Shown here in pieces: positions 26,849 through 34,552 of a DNA stretch of 64,000 bases (positions within the stretch are counted from its first letter, which is position 1; the number at the start of each line of letters is the position of its first letter). The DNA comes from Campylobacter concisus (GTDB lineage Bacteria > Campylobacterota > Campylobacteria > Campylobacterales > Campylobacteraceae). The stretch is from positions 209,414-273,413 of the forward strand of contig NZ_PIQX01000003.1 in the NCBI RefSeq assembly GCF_003049085.1. The letters are read 5' to 3'. Made by a program: the position numbers and the translations under genes. Below the pieces are notes generated by a model. That model did no database searches and was not told the origin of the DNA. It saw only the letters and a list, made by a program, of their open reading frames with translations.

Positions 26849-27055
26849 TTATTTTTCTACTCTACGTTCTTTGCATATATTCTCACATGGTATGCCGTCA
26901 CGATCACGGTCAAGGCCACTGCGTCCACAGTTTCTTAGATAGTGATATGCTTCTTCACAACTCTTCATCTCTTTGCAGTAGCGTTTAGAGCAATCAAATT
27001 TATCAGCCGCATTTGCTATCAATGCAAAAAATAAAATCAAAATTAACTTTTTCAT
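26849..27055 (-). CDS. Small exported Excalibur-domain protein
   Basis: A 68-residue protein: signal peptide (LILILFFALIANA), then a compact Cys-rich domain ending DRDRDGIPCENIC. DxDxDGxxCE is the Excalibur calcium-binding signature, named from surface proteins of Gram-positives. Upstream cysteines (FDCSKRYCKEMKSCEEA, NCG) probably form disulphides. I chose ATG 27055 (GGAG upstream) because residues before it would add a second hydrophobic run. It is alone on this strand and convergent with recG. Confidence 0.8.
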   Translation of the reverse strand: MKKLILILFFALIANAADKFDCSKRYCKEMKSCEEAYHYLRNCGRSGLDRDRDGIPCENICKERRVEK

Positions 27056-27104
27056 TTTTACTCCAAAGGCAATATGTGTGAAATAACAAAAAAGTACAAA
27101 AAGT

Positions 27105-27134
27105 GCTTTCAAAAGAATTTATCCTTTTGAAAGC
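27105..27134 (-). terminator. Terminator of the iron-complex ABC operon
   Basis: A perfect 11-bp stem (GCTTTCAAAAG / CTTTTGAAAGC) with an 8-base loop lies just past the stop of the ATPase gene. On the minus strand it is followed by ACTTTTTGTACTTTTTTG, a good U-rich tail. Confidence 0.75.
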
Positions 27135-27142
27135 AGATAAAT

Positions 27143-27916
27143 TTAAAGAGGATATGTTAAGCAACACTCTCTTTGCACTTTGTCGATGTAGCTCACGTTT
27201 AGATCGAGTCCATAAAGTTTACTTAAATTTTCACTTTTAATAATCTCGCTGACTGAGCCAAACTCAACATTTCCATCACCTTTTACAAGTGCGACATATC
27301 CGCCAAGAAGCACGGCAAAGTCAGGGTTGTGAGTAGTTAGCACCACCGAGTAGCCAAGCTCTTTTAGCCATTTAACAGTGCGTAGGAATTTATACTGGTT
27401 GCCAAAATCAAGCGCGCTCGTTGGCTCGTCAAATATAATCATCTTTGGCTGTGCAGCCATCGCACGTGCGATCATGCACATTTGCTTTTGGCCGCCACTC
27501 ATTTGAGTGATAAATTTCTCTTCAAGATACTTGATCTCAAGCTTTTTAGTATAAATCCTAGCTATCTCTTCATCTTCTTTGCTAGGCCTTGCAAAGATAC
27601 CAAGGTGTGCTGCACGACCCATCGTGATAAACTCAAGCCCAGTGTAGTCGTATTCTGTGATCTCGCTTTGAGCCACATATGCCATGATCTTGGCTCGATC
27701 TTTATTGCTTAGACTCTCTACGTTTTTACCATCGAGAAAAATTTCTCCAGATACTGGCTTTAGTGAGCCGCTTATTAGTCCAAGGGTGGTTGATTTACCA
27801 GCTCCGTTTCGCCCAAGTATGGTTAAAATTTCACCTGCACCTATCTTTAAATTTACATTTTCTAGTTTACCAGCTCCATTTGGGTAGCTAAAGTTTAAAT
27901 TTCTAACTTCAAGCAT
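27143..27916 (-). CDS. ABC transporter ATP-binding protein, iron-complex type
   Basis: Energises an FecCD-type importer. Walker A GRNGAGKST (35-43), signature MSGGQKQM, and Walker B MIIFDEPTSALD are complete. At 257 residues with a C-terminal CCLTYPL tail it resembles FecE/BtuD-type subunits. The start ATG at 27916 overlaps the permease TGA (TGATG). A GTG one codon earlier is possible but less likely. The imported ligand cannot be told from the ATPase. Confidence 0.94.
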   Translation of the reverse strand: MLEVRNLNFSYPNGAGKLENVNLKIGAGEILTILGRNGAGKSTTLGLISGSLKPVSGEIFLDGKNVESLSNKDRAKIMAYVAQSEITEYDYTGLEFITMGRAAHLGIFARPSKEDEEIARIYTKKLEIKYLEEKFITQMSGGQKQMCMIARAMAAQPKMIIFDEPTSALDFGNQYKFLRTVKWLKELGYSVVLTTHNPDFAVLLGGYVALVKGDGNVEFGSVSEIIKSENLSKLYGLDLNVSYIDKVQRECCLTYPL

Positions 27917-28923
27917 CACGCAACCTTTTTATTTCGCCATAATACCCAGACGAAAAATACCGTGCCGATAAAGCCAGTAAGCACACCAAGAGGCACTTCG
28001 CTCACACTTATACTGCGTGCCAAGGTATCAACAAAAAGCAAAAACATAGCTCCCATAAATATACTTGCAGGCATGCTTTTTATGTTATTTGCGCCAACTA
28101 GCATGCGCGCTAAGTGAGGCATGAGAAGTCCCACCCAAGCGACTATGCCGCTTATGCAGACGCTGCATGCTGTAAGAAGCGTAGCGCAGATGATGATGAC
28201 AGCGCGCTCAAATGAGACATTTACGCCCAGCCTTGCCGCACTCTCGTCGCCAAGAGAGAGTAAATTTATACGCCAGCTCATGGCGATAAGTAAAATGGCG
28301 CAGATGATCATCACTGGAGCTATGTATTTTAAGTTGTCACTATCAAGCTTTGCAAGGCTACCAAGTTGCCAATAAACAATGTCAGGTAACTTCGTCTCAG
28401 GGTCGGCGACATACTTTAAAAAGCCGATCACTGAGCCCATGAGGCCGCTTACGATGATACCAGAAAGAACTAGCATAAGCGTGCTCGTGCGACCCATCAT
28501 CTTTGGTATGGCTAGCGTGATAGCAACGGCTGCTAGGCCAAAGCCAAAGGCAAAAGCCTGCACCCAAAATAGCGATAGATCAAAGATGATAGCAGTGGCT
28601 GCTCCCACGCAAGCGCCCGCTGAGACGCCAAGAAGATCAGGGCTAACTAGCTGGTTTTTAAAGACGCCTTGATAGGCCGCACCACTCACGCTAAGAGCGG
28701 CTCCAACAAGGATGGCTGCGATGATACGCGGGATGCGTAAATTTTCTATCACATTTGTGATGTTGCTAGCTGCACCATCTCCAAAACCAAAGCCGTGAGC
28801 TAGCACGCTAAAGACGTCGTTAAATGGTATGTAAAATCTACCAACGCCAAGTGCGACAAAGGCGCAAAGAAGCGTTAGTAGAGCTAAAAAGATAACAACT
28901 ATTGAAAAATTTGCGTTTTTCAT
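27916..28923 (-). CDS. FecCD-family permease of iron-complex/cobalamin-type importer
   Basis: A 335-residue inner-membrane permease with about ten transmembrane segments of the BtuC/FecCD fold. Characteristic phrases are LRIPRIIAAILVGAALSVSGAAYQGVFKNQLVSPDLLGVSAGA and FVGIVAWVGLLMPHLAR-like GIVAWVGLLMPHLARML. A single permease gene implies a homodimer. It lies between the binding-protein gene (three-base gap) and the ATPase gene (overlap). Confidence 0.94.
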   Translation of the reverse strand: MKNANFSIVVIFLALLTLLCAFVALGVGRFYIPFNDVFSVLAHGFGFGDGAASNITNVIENLRIPRIIAAILVGAALSVSGAAYQGVFKNQLVSPDLLGVSAGACVGAATAIIFDLSLFWVQAFAFGFGLAAVAITLAIPKMMGRTSTLMLVLSGIIVSGLMGSVIGFLKYVADPETKLPDIVYWQLGSLAKLDSDNLKYIAPVMIICAILLIAMSWRINLLSLGDESAARLGVNVSFERAVIIICATLLTACSVCISGIVAWVGLLMPHLARMLVGANNIKSMPASIFMGAMFLLFVDTLARSISVSEVPLGVLTGFIGTVFFVWVLWRNKKVA

Positions 28924-28926
28924 ATC

Positions 28927-29982
28927 TTACTTGCTGCTACCGTCTGGATTTAGACCTTTTAAGATATAGCCGTACTCTGTATCGCTAAGATCGTGATTTA
29001 AGAACTCTTTATAAAACTCTTTTGTTTTTGCTTTTATATCGACATCTTTAAATAGATCTGGTTGGATAGTCTTTGCTGCCCATAAAATTTGAAGCACGTT
29101 TTCAGCGCCATATCTATCCCAGCTAAATACACCTTTTGGGTTGCCGTAAATTTTGCCGTTTTTAACAGCATTTGAGCCAGAGAATGCAGGGTGCTCTTTT
29201 ATCTTTTTGATCTGTGCGTCTGTGTCATTACCGCCAACGATGATGATATCAGGGTTTGCATTGATGATCTCTTCTGCGCTAACTTCGATCATTGAGCCCT
29301 CAGTTTGGATAGCATTTACACCGCCACCTAGCTTGATCCAAGTGTTTTGGATGGTATTTGTACCATCAACTTTTAGCAAATTTGCGCCACCAAGCAAGTG
29401 AAGTACTTTTGGACGTTTAGCGTCAGGGATGTTTTTTGTTCTTGCTGTTACAAACTCAGAGTTATCGTGGATTTTATTAGCAAGTTTTTCAGCTTTTTTT
29501 CTAGCGTCATCAGTGCCTATGACTTCAGCTGTTGCGTAGATGCTTTTCTCCATATCTGGATAGTCTCTAAAGATCAAATTTACCGCGCTAAAGCCATTTT
29601 TGATAAGTTCATCTTGAAAATTTTTGTTATATACTATGATAACGTCAGGTGCAAGTTTAACAAGCTCTTCGATCTGAAGGTCTTTGCCATTTAGTGCAGC
29701 TGGTAAATTTTTAAGTTTTGGATAGACATGCTCAAACCACTTGTTGTTTTTGATCAGATCAGTTGTGGCTACAACTTTATCCATGCCACCAAGTGCTAGG
29801 ATGATCTCGTTGTTTGCATTCCACAGTGCTGCGATCTTCTCAACCTTCTCAGGCACGCTTACTTTGACACCTTTCATATCTGTGATGCTTCTAGCAGACT
29901 CAGCTGCGCTTAGACTAAGAGCCATAAATAGTGAAGCAACAAGGCTAAATTTAGCTACTTTATGCATAAAATTTGTTTGCAT
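28927..29982 (-). CDS. Periplasmic binding protein of iron-complex-type importer
   Basis: A 351-residue exported protein (signal peptide ending SLSAAES) with the TroA-like fold of class III binding proteins: RSITDMKGVKVSVPEKVEKI, LAPDVIIVYN, ANPDIIIVGGND and the long linker helix KKAEKLANKIHD. These proteins bind ferric siderophores, haem, cobalamin or nickel chelates. No ligand is predictable; the usual conserved tyrosine, arginine or histidine patterns were not decisive. It is first of three genes and divergent from the nitric oxide reductase. I saw no convincing Fur box upstream. Confidence 0.9.
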   Translation of the reverse strand: MQTNFMHKVAKFSLVASLFMALSLSAAESARSITDMKGVKVSVPEKVEKIAALWNANNEIILALGGMDKVVATTDLIKNNKWFEHVYPKLKNLPAALNGKDLQIEELVKLAPDVIIVYNKNFQDELIKNGFSAVNLIFRDYPDMEKSIYATAEVIGTDDARKKAEKLANKIHDNSEFVTARTKNIPDAKRPKVLHLLGGANLLKVDGTNTIQNTWIKLGGGVNAIQTEGSMIEVSAEEIINANPDIIIVGGNDTDAQIKKIKEHPAFSGSNAVKNGKIYGNPKGVFSWDRYGAENVLQILWAAKTIQPDLFKDVDIKAKTKEFYKEFLNHDLSDTEYGYILKGLNPDGSSK

Positions 29983-30008
29983 ATTTTTTCCTTTATTTTT
30001 GAAGTATA

Positions 30009-30020
30009 AACATGTATGTT
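30009..30020. promoter_or_regulatory. Inverted repeat AACAT-GT-ATGTT near the importer promoter
   Basis: A 5-bp inverted repeat with 2-base spacer, 27 bases upstream of the binding-protein start. On the minus strand a TATACT (-10 like) abuts it, so it could be an operator for the importer operon. The protein that binds is unknown. Confidence 0.3.
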
Positions 30021-30049
30021 AATAATATTTATATTAATTCTATGTAAAT

Positions 30050-30081
30050 TTTGCATATACATTATGAAGAATTTGCATATA
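30050..30081. promoter_or_regulatory. Direct repeat TTTGCATATA, 22-base period
   Basis: The 10-mer TTTGCATATA occurs at 30050-30059 and again at 30072-30081. The 22-base start-to-start distance is two DNA turns, so a regulator could bind both on one face. It lies between the divergent importer operon and the nitric oxide reductase. Confidence 0.35.
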
Positions 30082-30126
30082 TTGTAAATTCTTATAAAAC
30101 TAATGGGATAAATTCTCTCCTCTTAT

Positions 30127-30138
30127 TGACATATGTCA
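30127..30138. promoter_or_regulatory. CRP/FNR-type palindrome TGACATATGTCA upstream of the NO reductase
   Basis: A perfect 12-base palindrome within ATTGACATATGTCATTA, of the TTGAC-N4-GTCAA form used by CRP/FNR-family regulators (including NO-responsive DNR, NnrR and NssR types). Its centre is at 30132.5; a possible -10 (GATAAAC) at 30160-30166 would put the site near -40, a class II activator position. The start of the reductase gene is at 30200. Confidence 0.55.
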
Positions 30139-30199
30139 TTATTTGCTTTTTTAAAATGAGATAAACTTCGCCTTAAAATTTTTAAAAAAAGGAGAATCA

Positions 30200-32431
30200 A
30201 TGCGTGAATACAAAAAGTATTGGCTAGCACTTGTTGCAGTACTAGTAATTTGCTTTAGTATTTTAGGCTACTACGGCGTTGAAGTTTATAGAAGCTCGCC
30301 ACCAGTTGTAAATTTTACAGATGAGAATGGCAATGTCGTGATCGACAAAGAGAGCATCTATAAAGGTCAAGAGGCCTGGCAAAGCATAGGAGGTATGCAA
30401 GTTGGCTCTGTTTGGGGACACGGCGCATATCAAGCACCTGATTGGAGTGCGGACTGGCTTCACAAAGAGTTAGTTATATTTTTAGAGTTAAAAGCAGATG
30501 AAATTTACCACTCAAAATATGCTGACTTAAATGATGAGCAAAAAGCAAATCTAAAAGTTCTACTTAAAAAAGAATACCGGGAAAATGGCGTAAAAGACGA
30601 TAAAATCGTACTTAGCAGCGATAGATTAAAGGCTATGAAACAAGTAAGCCAAGAGTATTCATCACTTTTTGGAAATGACCCTAAGTTTAAATCTTTAAGA
30701 GAAGCTTATGCGATGAAAGAAAATACTCTTCCAAATGCTTCTGATAGAGATGATCTTAATAACTTTTTCTTCTGGTCAGCCTGGGCAACCGCAGCAAATA
30801 GACCTAATAGCGATGCTACATATACAAATAACTGGCCACATGAGCCACTAATCGATAATGTACCAACAAGCGAAAATATTTTTTGGTCAATCGCAAGCGT
30901 TGTAATACTTATTGCTGGTATTGGATTTCTTGTTTGGTTTAGCTCTTTTTATGGCAAAAAAGATGATGAAAAATTGGAAGCTATTAGCGAAGATCCGCTT
31001 AGTAAATTAAGCCTAACTCCATCTCAAAAAGCTCTTAAAAAATATCTTTTTGTGACTTTGGCTCTTTTTGCATTCCAAATTTTAATAGGCGGCTTTACAG
31101 CTCATTATACAGTAGAAGGACAGGAATTTTACGGTATAAATTTATCAGCCTATATTCCTTATTCACTTGCTAGAACATGGCACATTCAGGCTAGTATCTT
31201 CTGGATTGCGACAGGATTTTTAGCAGGCGGTCTTTTCCTAGCGCCTATTATAAATGGCGGTAAAGATCCAAAATTCCAAAAGCTTGGCGTAGATTTATTA
31301 TTTTACGCATTACTAATCCTTGTGGTTGGCAGTTTTGCTGGTGAGTATTTAGCGATCGCAAATATTATGCCTATAAATTTAAGCTTCTGGTTTGGACACC
31401 AAGGATACGAATATATCGAGCTTGGACGTGTTTGGCAAATTATTTTATTTGTTGGCCTTGTCATTTGGATGCTACTTTTACTTCGCGGATTTATCGGCGG
31501 ATTTAAGAACAAAGGTGATAAAAATTTACTTGCTATCTTCGCAGCTTCAGCTGTTGCAGTTGGATTATTTTACGGAGCAGGATTATTTTACGGTCAAAGA
31601 AGCCCACTTCCAGTGATGGAATACTGGCGCTGGTGGGTTGTACACCTTTGGGTTGAAGGCTTTTTTGAGGTATTTGCTACCGCTTCACTTGCTTTTGTGT
31701 TTGTTAGTCTTGGTCTTGTTTCAAAGAGATTTGCTACGTTTTCAACACTTGCGAGTGCATCACTTTTCTTAGTAGGCGGAATTCCAGGAACTTTCCACCA
31801 CTTATATTTTGCGGGCACTACAACACCTATAATGGCAGTTGGCGCTAGCTTCTCAGCACTTGAGGTAGTTCCTCTTGTATTGCTTGGCGCTGAAGCTTAT
31901 GAACACTACAGACTTCAGTTTGCTCAAACTTGGGCTAAGACATTAAAATGGCCACTTTACTGCTTTATCGCAGTTGCTTTCTGGAATATGCTAGGCGCTG
32001 GTGTATTTGGATTTTTAATCAATCCTCCGATTTCACTATTTTATATCCAAGGCCTAAATACGACTCCAGTTCACGGACATGCTGCGCTATTTGGTGTTTA
32101 TGGATTTTTGGCACTTGGATTTGTTTGGCTAGTAGCTACTTATCTATTCAAAGGTCAAGAATTTGATGAAAAACTTATGAAAGTAGGTTTTTGGGGCTTA
32201 AATATAGGTCTTATGCTAATGATCGTGCTTTCACTACTTCCAATAGGAATTTATCAAGCATTTGCAAGCCTAGAGCATGGTATGTGGTATGCAAGAAGCG
32301 CTGAGCTTTTACAACAATCACACTTACAAAATTTAAGATGGGTAAGAATGATTGGCGATACGATTTTAATAATCGGTGGAATCAGCTTCCTTGCACAACT
32401 TCTAAAATTTATGCTTAATAAAAAAGCTTAA
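30200..32431 (+). CDS. norZ: Quinol-dependent nitric oxide reductase (qNOR)
   Basis: Reduces NO to N2O with quinol electrons. The single 743-residue chain has an N-terminal helix, a periplasmic domain (about 30-215; YKGQEAWQSIGGMQVGSVWGHGAYQAPDW) that lacks a haem-c CxxCH, and then the haem-copper-type core of about 12 helices. Metal ligands appear in RTWHIQASIFW, WWVVHLWVEGFFEVF, GTFHHLYFAG and TPVHGHAALFG. Fusion of a haem-less cytochrome-like domain to NorB is diagnostic of qNOR rather than cNOR. It is a defence or respiratory enzyme, with a CRP/FNR-like palindrome upstream, and is followed by a hairpin and a DUF1523 gene. Confidence 0.96.
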   Translation: MREYKKYWLALVAVLVICFSILGYYGVEVYRSSPPVVNFTDENGNVVIDKESIYKGQEAWQSIGGMQVGSVWGHGAYQAPDWSADWLHKELVIFLELKADEIYHSKYADLNDEQKANLKVLLKKEYRENGVKDDKIVLSSDRLKAMKQVSQEYSSLFGNDPKFKSLREAYAMKENTLPNASDRDDLNNFFFWSAWATAANRPNSDATYTNNWPHEPLIDNVPTSENIFWSIASVVILIAGIGFLVWFSSFYGKKDDEKLEAISEDPLSKLSLTPSQKALKKYLFVTLALFAFQILIGGFTAHYTVEGQEFYGINLSAYIPYSLARTWHIQASIFWIATGFLAGGLFLAPIINGGKDPKFQKLGVDLLFYALLILVVGSFAGEYLAIANIMPINLSFWFGHQGYEYIELGRVWQIILFVGLVIWMLLLLRGFIGGFKNKGDKNLLAIFAASAVAVGLFYGAGLFYGQRSPLPVMEYWRWWVVHLWVEGFFEVFATASLAFVFVSLGLVSKRFATFSTLASASLFLVGGIPGTFHHLYFAGTTTPIMAVGASFSALEVVPLVLLGAEAYEHYRLQFAQTWAKTLKWPLYCFIAVAFWNMLGAGVFGFLINPPISLFYIQGLNTTPVHGHAALFGVYGFLALGFVWLVATYLFKGQEFDEKLMKVGFWGLNIGLMLMIVLSLLPIGIYQAFASLEHGMWYARSAELLQQSHLQNLRWVRMIGDTILIIGGISFLAQLLKFMLNKKA

Positions 32432-32435
32432 AATT

Positions 32436-32456
32436 AAAGGGGTATTTTGCCCCTTT
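32436..32456 (+). terminator. Hairpin after norZ
   Basis: Perfect 7-bp stem AAAGGGG / CCCCTTT with a 7-base loop, followed by ATTAAG. It may terminate or only attenuate, since the DUF1523 gene starts 46 bases beyond. Confidence 0.6.
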
Positions 32457-32502
32457 ATTAAGCTATCTTTTCATAAAATAACGCAAATTTAAAAGGAAAG
32501 AA

Positions 32503-33045
32503 ATGATTACATTTTTTAAAAGAATTTGCGTTATTTTTATTGTACTCTTACACGCTTTTTTGGCTCTTGTAGTTGATTATTCGTTTCCACACTATGCAAA
32601 TGTGCAAATCACGGGTGGCGATGTCAAACGTATGGACAAAGATGGTATCATCGACGCTAAAAATCCGGCAGATGGTCCTACCAGAGATGTTTATTTTATC
32701 TATACTAAAGATTCTAATAATTCAAATAAAGTCATGGCTTATAGAAATGAAGATACTGCATGGGGATTTCCGTTTTATTTTAAATTTAACTCAGCTGATG
32801 TACAAGCCAAGGCCCAGGGCTTTGCAAATAGCGATAAAAACGTAACTGTAAAATATTATGGATATAGAATTTCTATGCTTCAAGAGTTTAGAAATGTCAT
32901 CTCACTAAAAGAGAGCGGTACTGATACTAGTTGGCCGGTAGCTAGCTATGTATTTTACTTTATCTTGTTTATCTCGCTAATCATTTGGATAAGAAAGATA
33001 AATAAGGCCTTTAGACCAAAAACTAGTGAAAATTTAGAGAAATAG
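32503..33045 (+). CDS. DUF1523 family membrane protein
   Basis: A 180-residue protein with an N-terminal transmembrane segment (about 7-24), a central periplasmic domain and a C-terminal segment (about 148-166). The central part shows the family phrases VQITGGDVKRMDKDG, VYFIYTKD, YRNEDTAWGFPFYFKF and VTVKYYGYRISMLQEFRN. The function is unknown. It lies just downstream of norZ on the same strand, with AAAGGAAAG as ribosome-binding site, so co-expression with NO reduction is possible. Confidence 0.78.
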   Translation: MITFFKRICVIFIVLLHAFLALVVDYSFPHYANVQITGGDVKRMDKDGIIDAKNPADGPTRDVYFIYTKDSNNSNKVMAYRNEDTAWGFPFYFKFNSADVQAKAQGFANSDKNVTVKYYGYRISMLQEFRNVISLKESGTDTSWPVASYVFYFILFISLIIWIRKINKAFRPKTSENLEK

Positions 33046-33083
33046 ATTACATTTGTTTTAGCTATTTGATATTTTAAAAATCA

Positions 33084-33107
33084 AAAAGAGAGCCTTGTCT
33101 CTCTTTT
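33084..33107 (+). terminator. Terminator after the DUF1523 gene
   Basis: Perfect 9-bp stem (AAAAGAGAG / CTCTCTTTT) with a 6-base loop and a T-rich end, 38 bases after the stop codon. Confidence 0.75.
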
Positions 33108-33162
33108 ATCTTTAAAAATTTCTAGTGTTATCAAGTATTTTTAGCTCATTTGCTCTGTTGTA

Positions 33163-33462
33163 TTATTTGTCACATTCATCTACGTTTTTCCAGCTTGTAA
33201 AGTAAAATTCCACGTCCAGATGCTTAAAATTATTTTTAAGAAAACCGCCCACTTTTTTATGGCATGTAATTCTTTGCCTTGCCATTCATCAGTTGTAACC
33301 TAGTTTATGTCGTTAAATTTAGCTCGCCAAGATCTTCTAAAATGACTCGCACGAAAGCCACCTTGTATCTACGTCTATCTCACGCAAGGATATCTATTCT
33401 ATTTTTGAAAATTTTAAGCCATTTGCTGGCGTATCAGTTTTTGTAACAGGATTTTTTAGATT
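33163..33462 (-). pseudogene. Decayed gene, unrecognised family
   Basis: The minus strand reads protein-like stretches broken by stops and frame changes: NPVTKTDTPANGLKFSKIE, then an in-frame TAG, ISLREIDVDTRWLS, then a change of frame into VILEDLGELNLTT, VTTDEWQGKELHAIKKW, and another change into KNNFKHLDVEFYFTSWKN to a stop at 33163-33165. Together these give about 95 residues with at least three lesions. The segments look like one former soluble protein, but I do not recognise the family. The 33108-33499 gap holds nothing else. Confidence 0.45.
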
Positions 33463-33499
33463 TCAGAAAGAAATTTTATAGTGAATTAGCATAAATTTT

Positions 33500-33517
33500 A
33501 GGGGCAAAGATGCCCCT
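33500..33517. terminator. Hairpin downstream of hpf
   Basis: Perfect 7-bp stem AGGGGCA / TGCCCCT with a 4-base loop, four bases beyond the hpf stop. The plus-strand side is followed by ATTTTT and the minus-strand side by AAAATTT, so it probably ends hpf transcripts and blocks read-through. Confidence 0.65.
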
Positions 33518-33521
33518 ATTT

Positions 33522-34049
33522 TTAGTAAAGACCGAAAGTTCCGTCTGTTCTTTTGTAGATCACACGCATTTTTGCGTCAACGTCGTTAAATACATAAAAT
33601 TGTTTATCACTTGATTTTAGTTTCTCAAGTGCCTCTTCGACTTCAAGTGGTTTATAAATTTCAAGCTCCATAGGCACTATCTCCTCGACACCCTCTATCT
33701 TTTCTTCACCTATTCTTGAGCGAAATTCTTTGTCGTCAGCCTTACCTTTTACGGTAAATTTCTTATCATGCTCTCTTCTTAAAACTTTTGATGCTTTTTC
33801 GATAGCAAGATCGATCGCAGCGTAAAGGTCTTTATCTTTTTGGCGAACGACTATCGTATCTTTATGGGCCATATTTAGAGAAAATTCTGCATTAAAGCCT
33901 TTTTTTCCTTGTTTTTCATCGGCTGCTACAACACATCTTGCTGAGATGATGTCGAGATTGTATTTGCCAAGCGTATCAAAAGCGTCTTGGATATAGTTTT
34001 TGATTGGCTCTGTTAGCTCAAATTGTTTTCCTACAATGCTTATGTTCAT
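33522..34049 (-). CDS. hpf: Ribosome hibernation-promoting factor, long form
   Basis: Binds the 30S subunit and drives 100S ribosome dimers in slow growth. The N-terminal domain (about 1-100) has the beta-alpha-beta fold seen in MNISIVGKQFELTEPIKNYI and KDKDLYAAIDLAIEKASKVL. The C-terminal domain (about 118-175), with VEEALEKLKSSDKQFYVFND and YKRTDGTFGLY, is the dimerisation part found only in long HPF. At 175 residues it needs no separate RMF. A minus-strand TATAAT at 34078-34083 gives a good promoter. Confidence 0.94.
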   Translation of the reverse strand: MNISIVGKQFELTEPIKNYIQDAFDTLGKYNLDIISARCVVAADEKQGKKGFNAEFSLNMAHKDTIVVRQKDKDLYAAIDLAIEKASKVLRREHDKKFTVKGKADDKEFRSRIGEEKIEGVEEIVPMELEIYKPLEVEEALEKLKSSDKQFYVFNDVDAKMRVIYKRTDGTFGLY

Positions 34050-34077
34050 CGTAATCTCCTTTATAGAAAGTAAGATG

Positions 34078-34083
34078 ATTATA
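34078..34083 (-). promoter_or_regulatory. -10 element (TATAAT) for hpf
   Basis: The minus strand reads TGTTATAAT, an extended -10, about 29 bases before the hpf ATG. The upstream region is T-rich with periodic T-tracts, typical of Campylobacter sigma-70 promoters without a -35. Confidence 0.55.
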
Positions 34084-34129
34084 ACACGCTAAAACTAAAA
34101 ACAAATTAAACTAAAATCTTTATAAAATT

Positions 34130-34552
34130 TTAAAGTTTCTGAAGAGTTCGTTTGTGAAAATTTATAGGATTTGGCGTTTTTTTATCTTTTGATGTTACAA
34201 AAACATCAAAGATCATGTTGCCAGTACTTGCGACTCCCTCAGTGCCAGGCATGATGGTCGGTGGAGTGCATATGCCGATATCGCCAAAGTAAGTTATTTT
34301 TACTTTAAAGTCGAACATATCGTTAAATTCTCCATTTACTTTATCTAAGCATTTGTTTGAGAAATCGGTTCTAAAAATTTCAAACATCGCATACTCTGCT
34401 GCTGCTTGAGCAACGAGCTGCGCTTGCTCTCTTAGATAAATTTCACTGCTTTGTCTAGCTGATGTGCTAGCTATCGAAAGGGCAAGAGTGCTAATAGAAG
34501 CTGCTACAACTAGAAAAAATATCGCTGCTATTAACGTAAATCCTCTTCTCAT
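34130..34552 (-). CDS. Minor pseudopilin without Glu5, MshP/PilX/GspK-like
   Basis: A 140-residue protein starting MRRGFTLIAAIFFLVV, a class III (prepilin-type) signal: the RRG cleavage site and hydrophobic helix are present, but the usual Glu at mature position 5 is replaced by Ala. Loss of Glu5 is typical of the tip-located GspK/PilX/MshP-type subunits. The helix continues (STSARQSSEIYLREQAQLVA), and the C-terminal part is a small globular domain with two Cys. It is last in the pseudopilin operon; its ATG shares a base with the stop of the preceding gene (TAATG). Confidence 0.75.
   Translation of the reverse strand: MRRGFTLIAAIFFLVVAASISTLALSIASTSARQSSEIYLREQAQLVAQAAAEYAMFEIFRTDFSNKCLDKVNGEFNDMFDFKVKITYFGDIGICTPPTIMPGTEGVASTGNMIFDVFVTSKDKKTPNPINFHKRTLQKL

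Noticed and set aside
30001..30060. AT-rich region searched for a Fur box upstream of the iron-type importer
   Set aside because: No 19-base GATAATGATAATCATTATC-like symmetry was found by eye, so Fur control is not claimed.
30200..32431. Cytochrome-c-dependent NorB (cNOR) as identity of the NO reductase
   Set aside because: The chain carries the N-terminal haem-less cytochrome-like domain and no separate norC gene is present, which fits qNOR.
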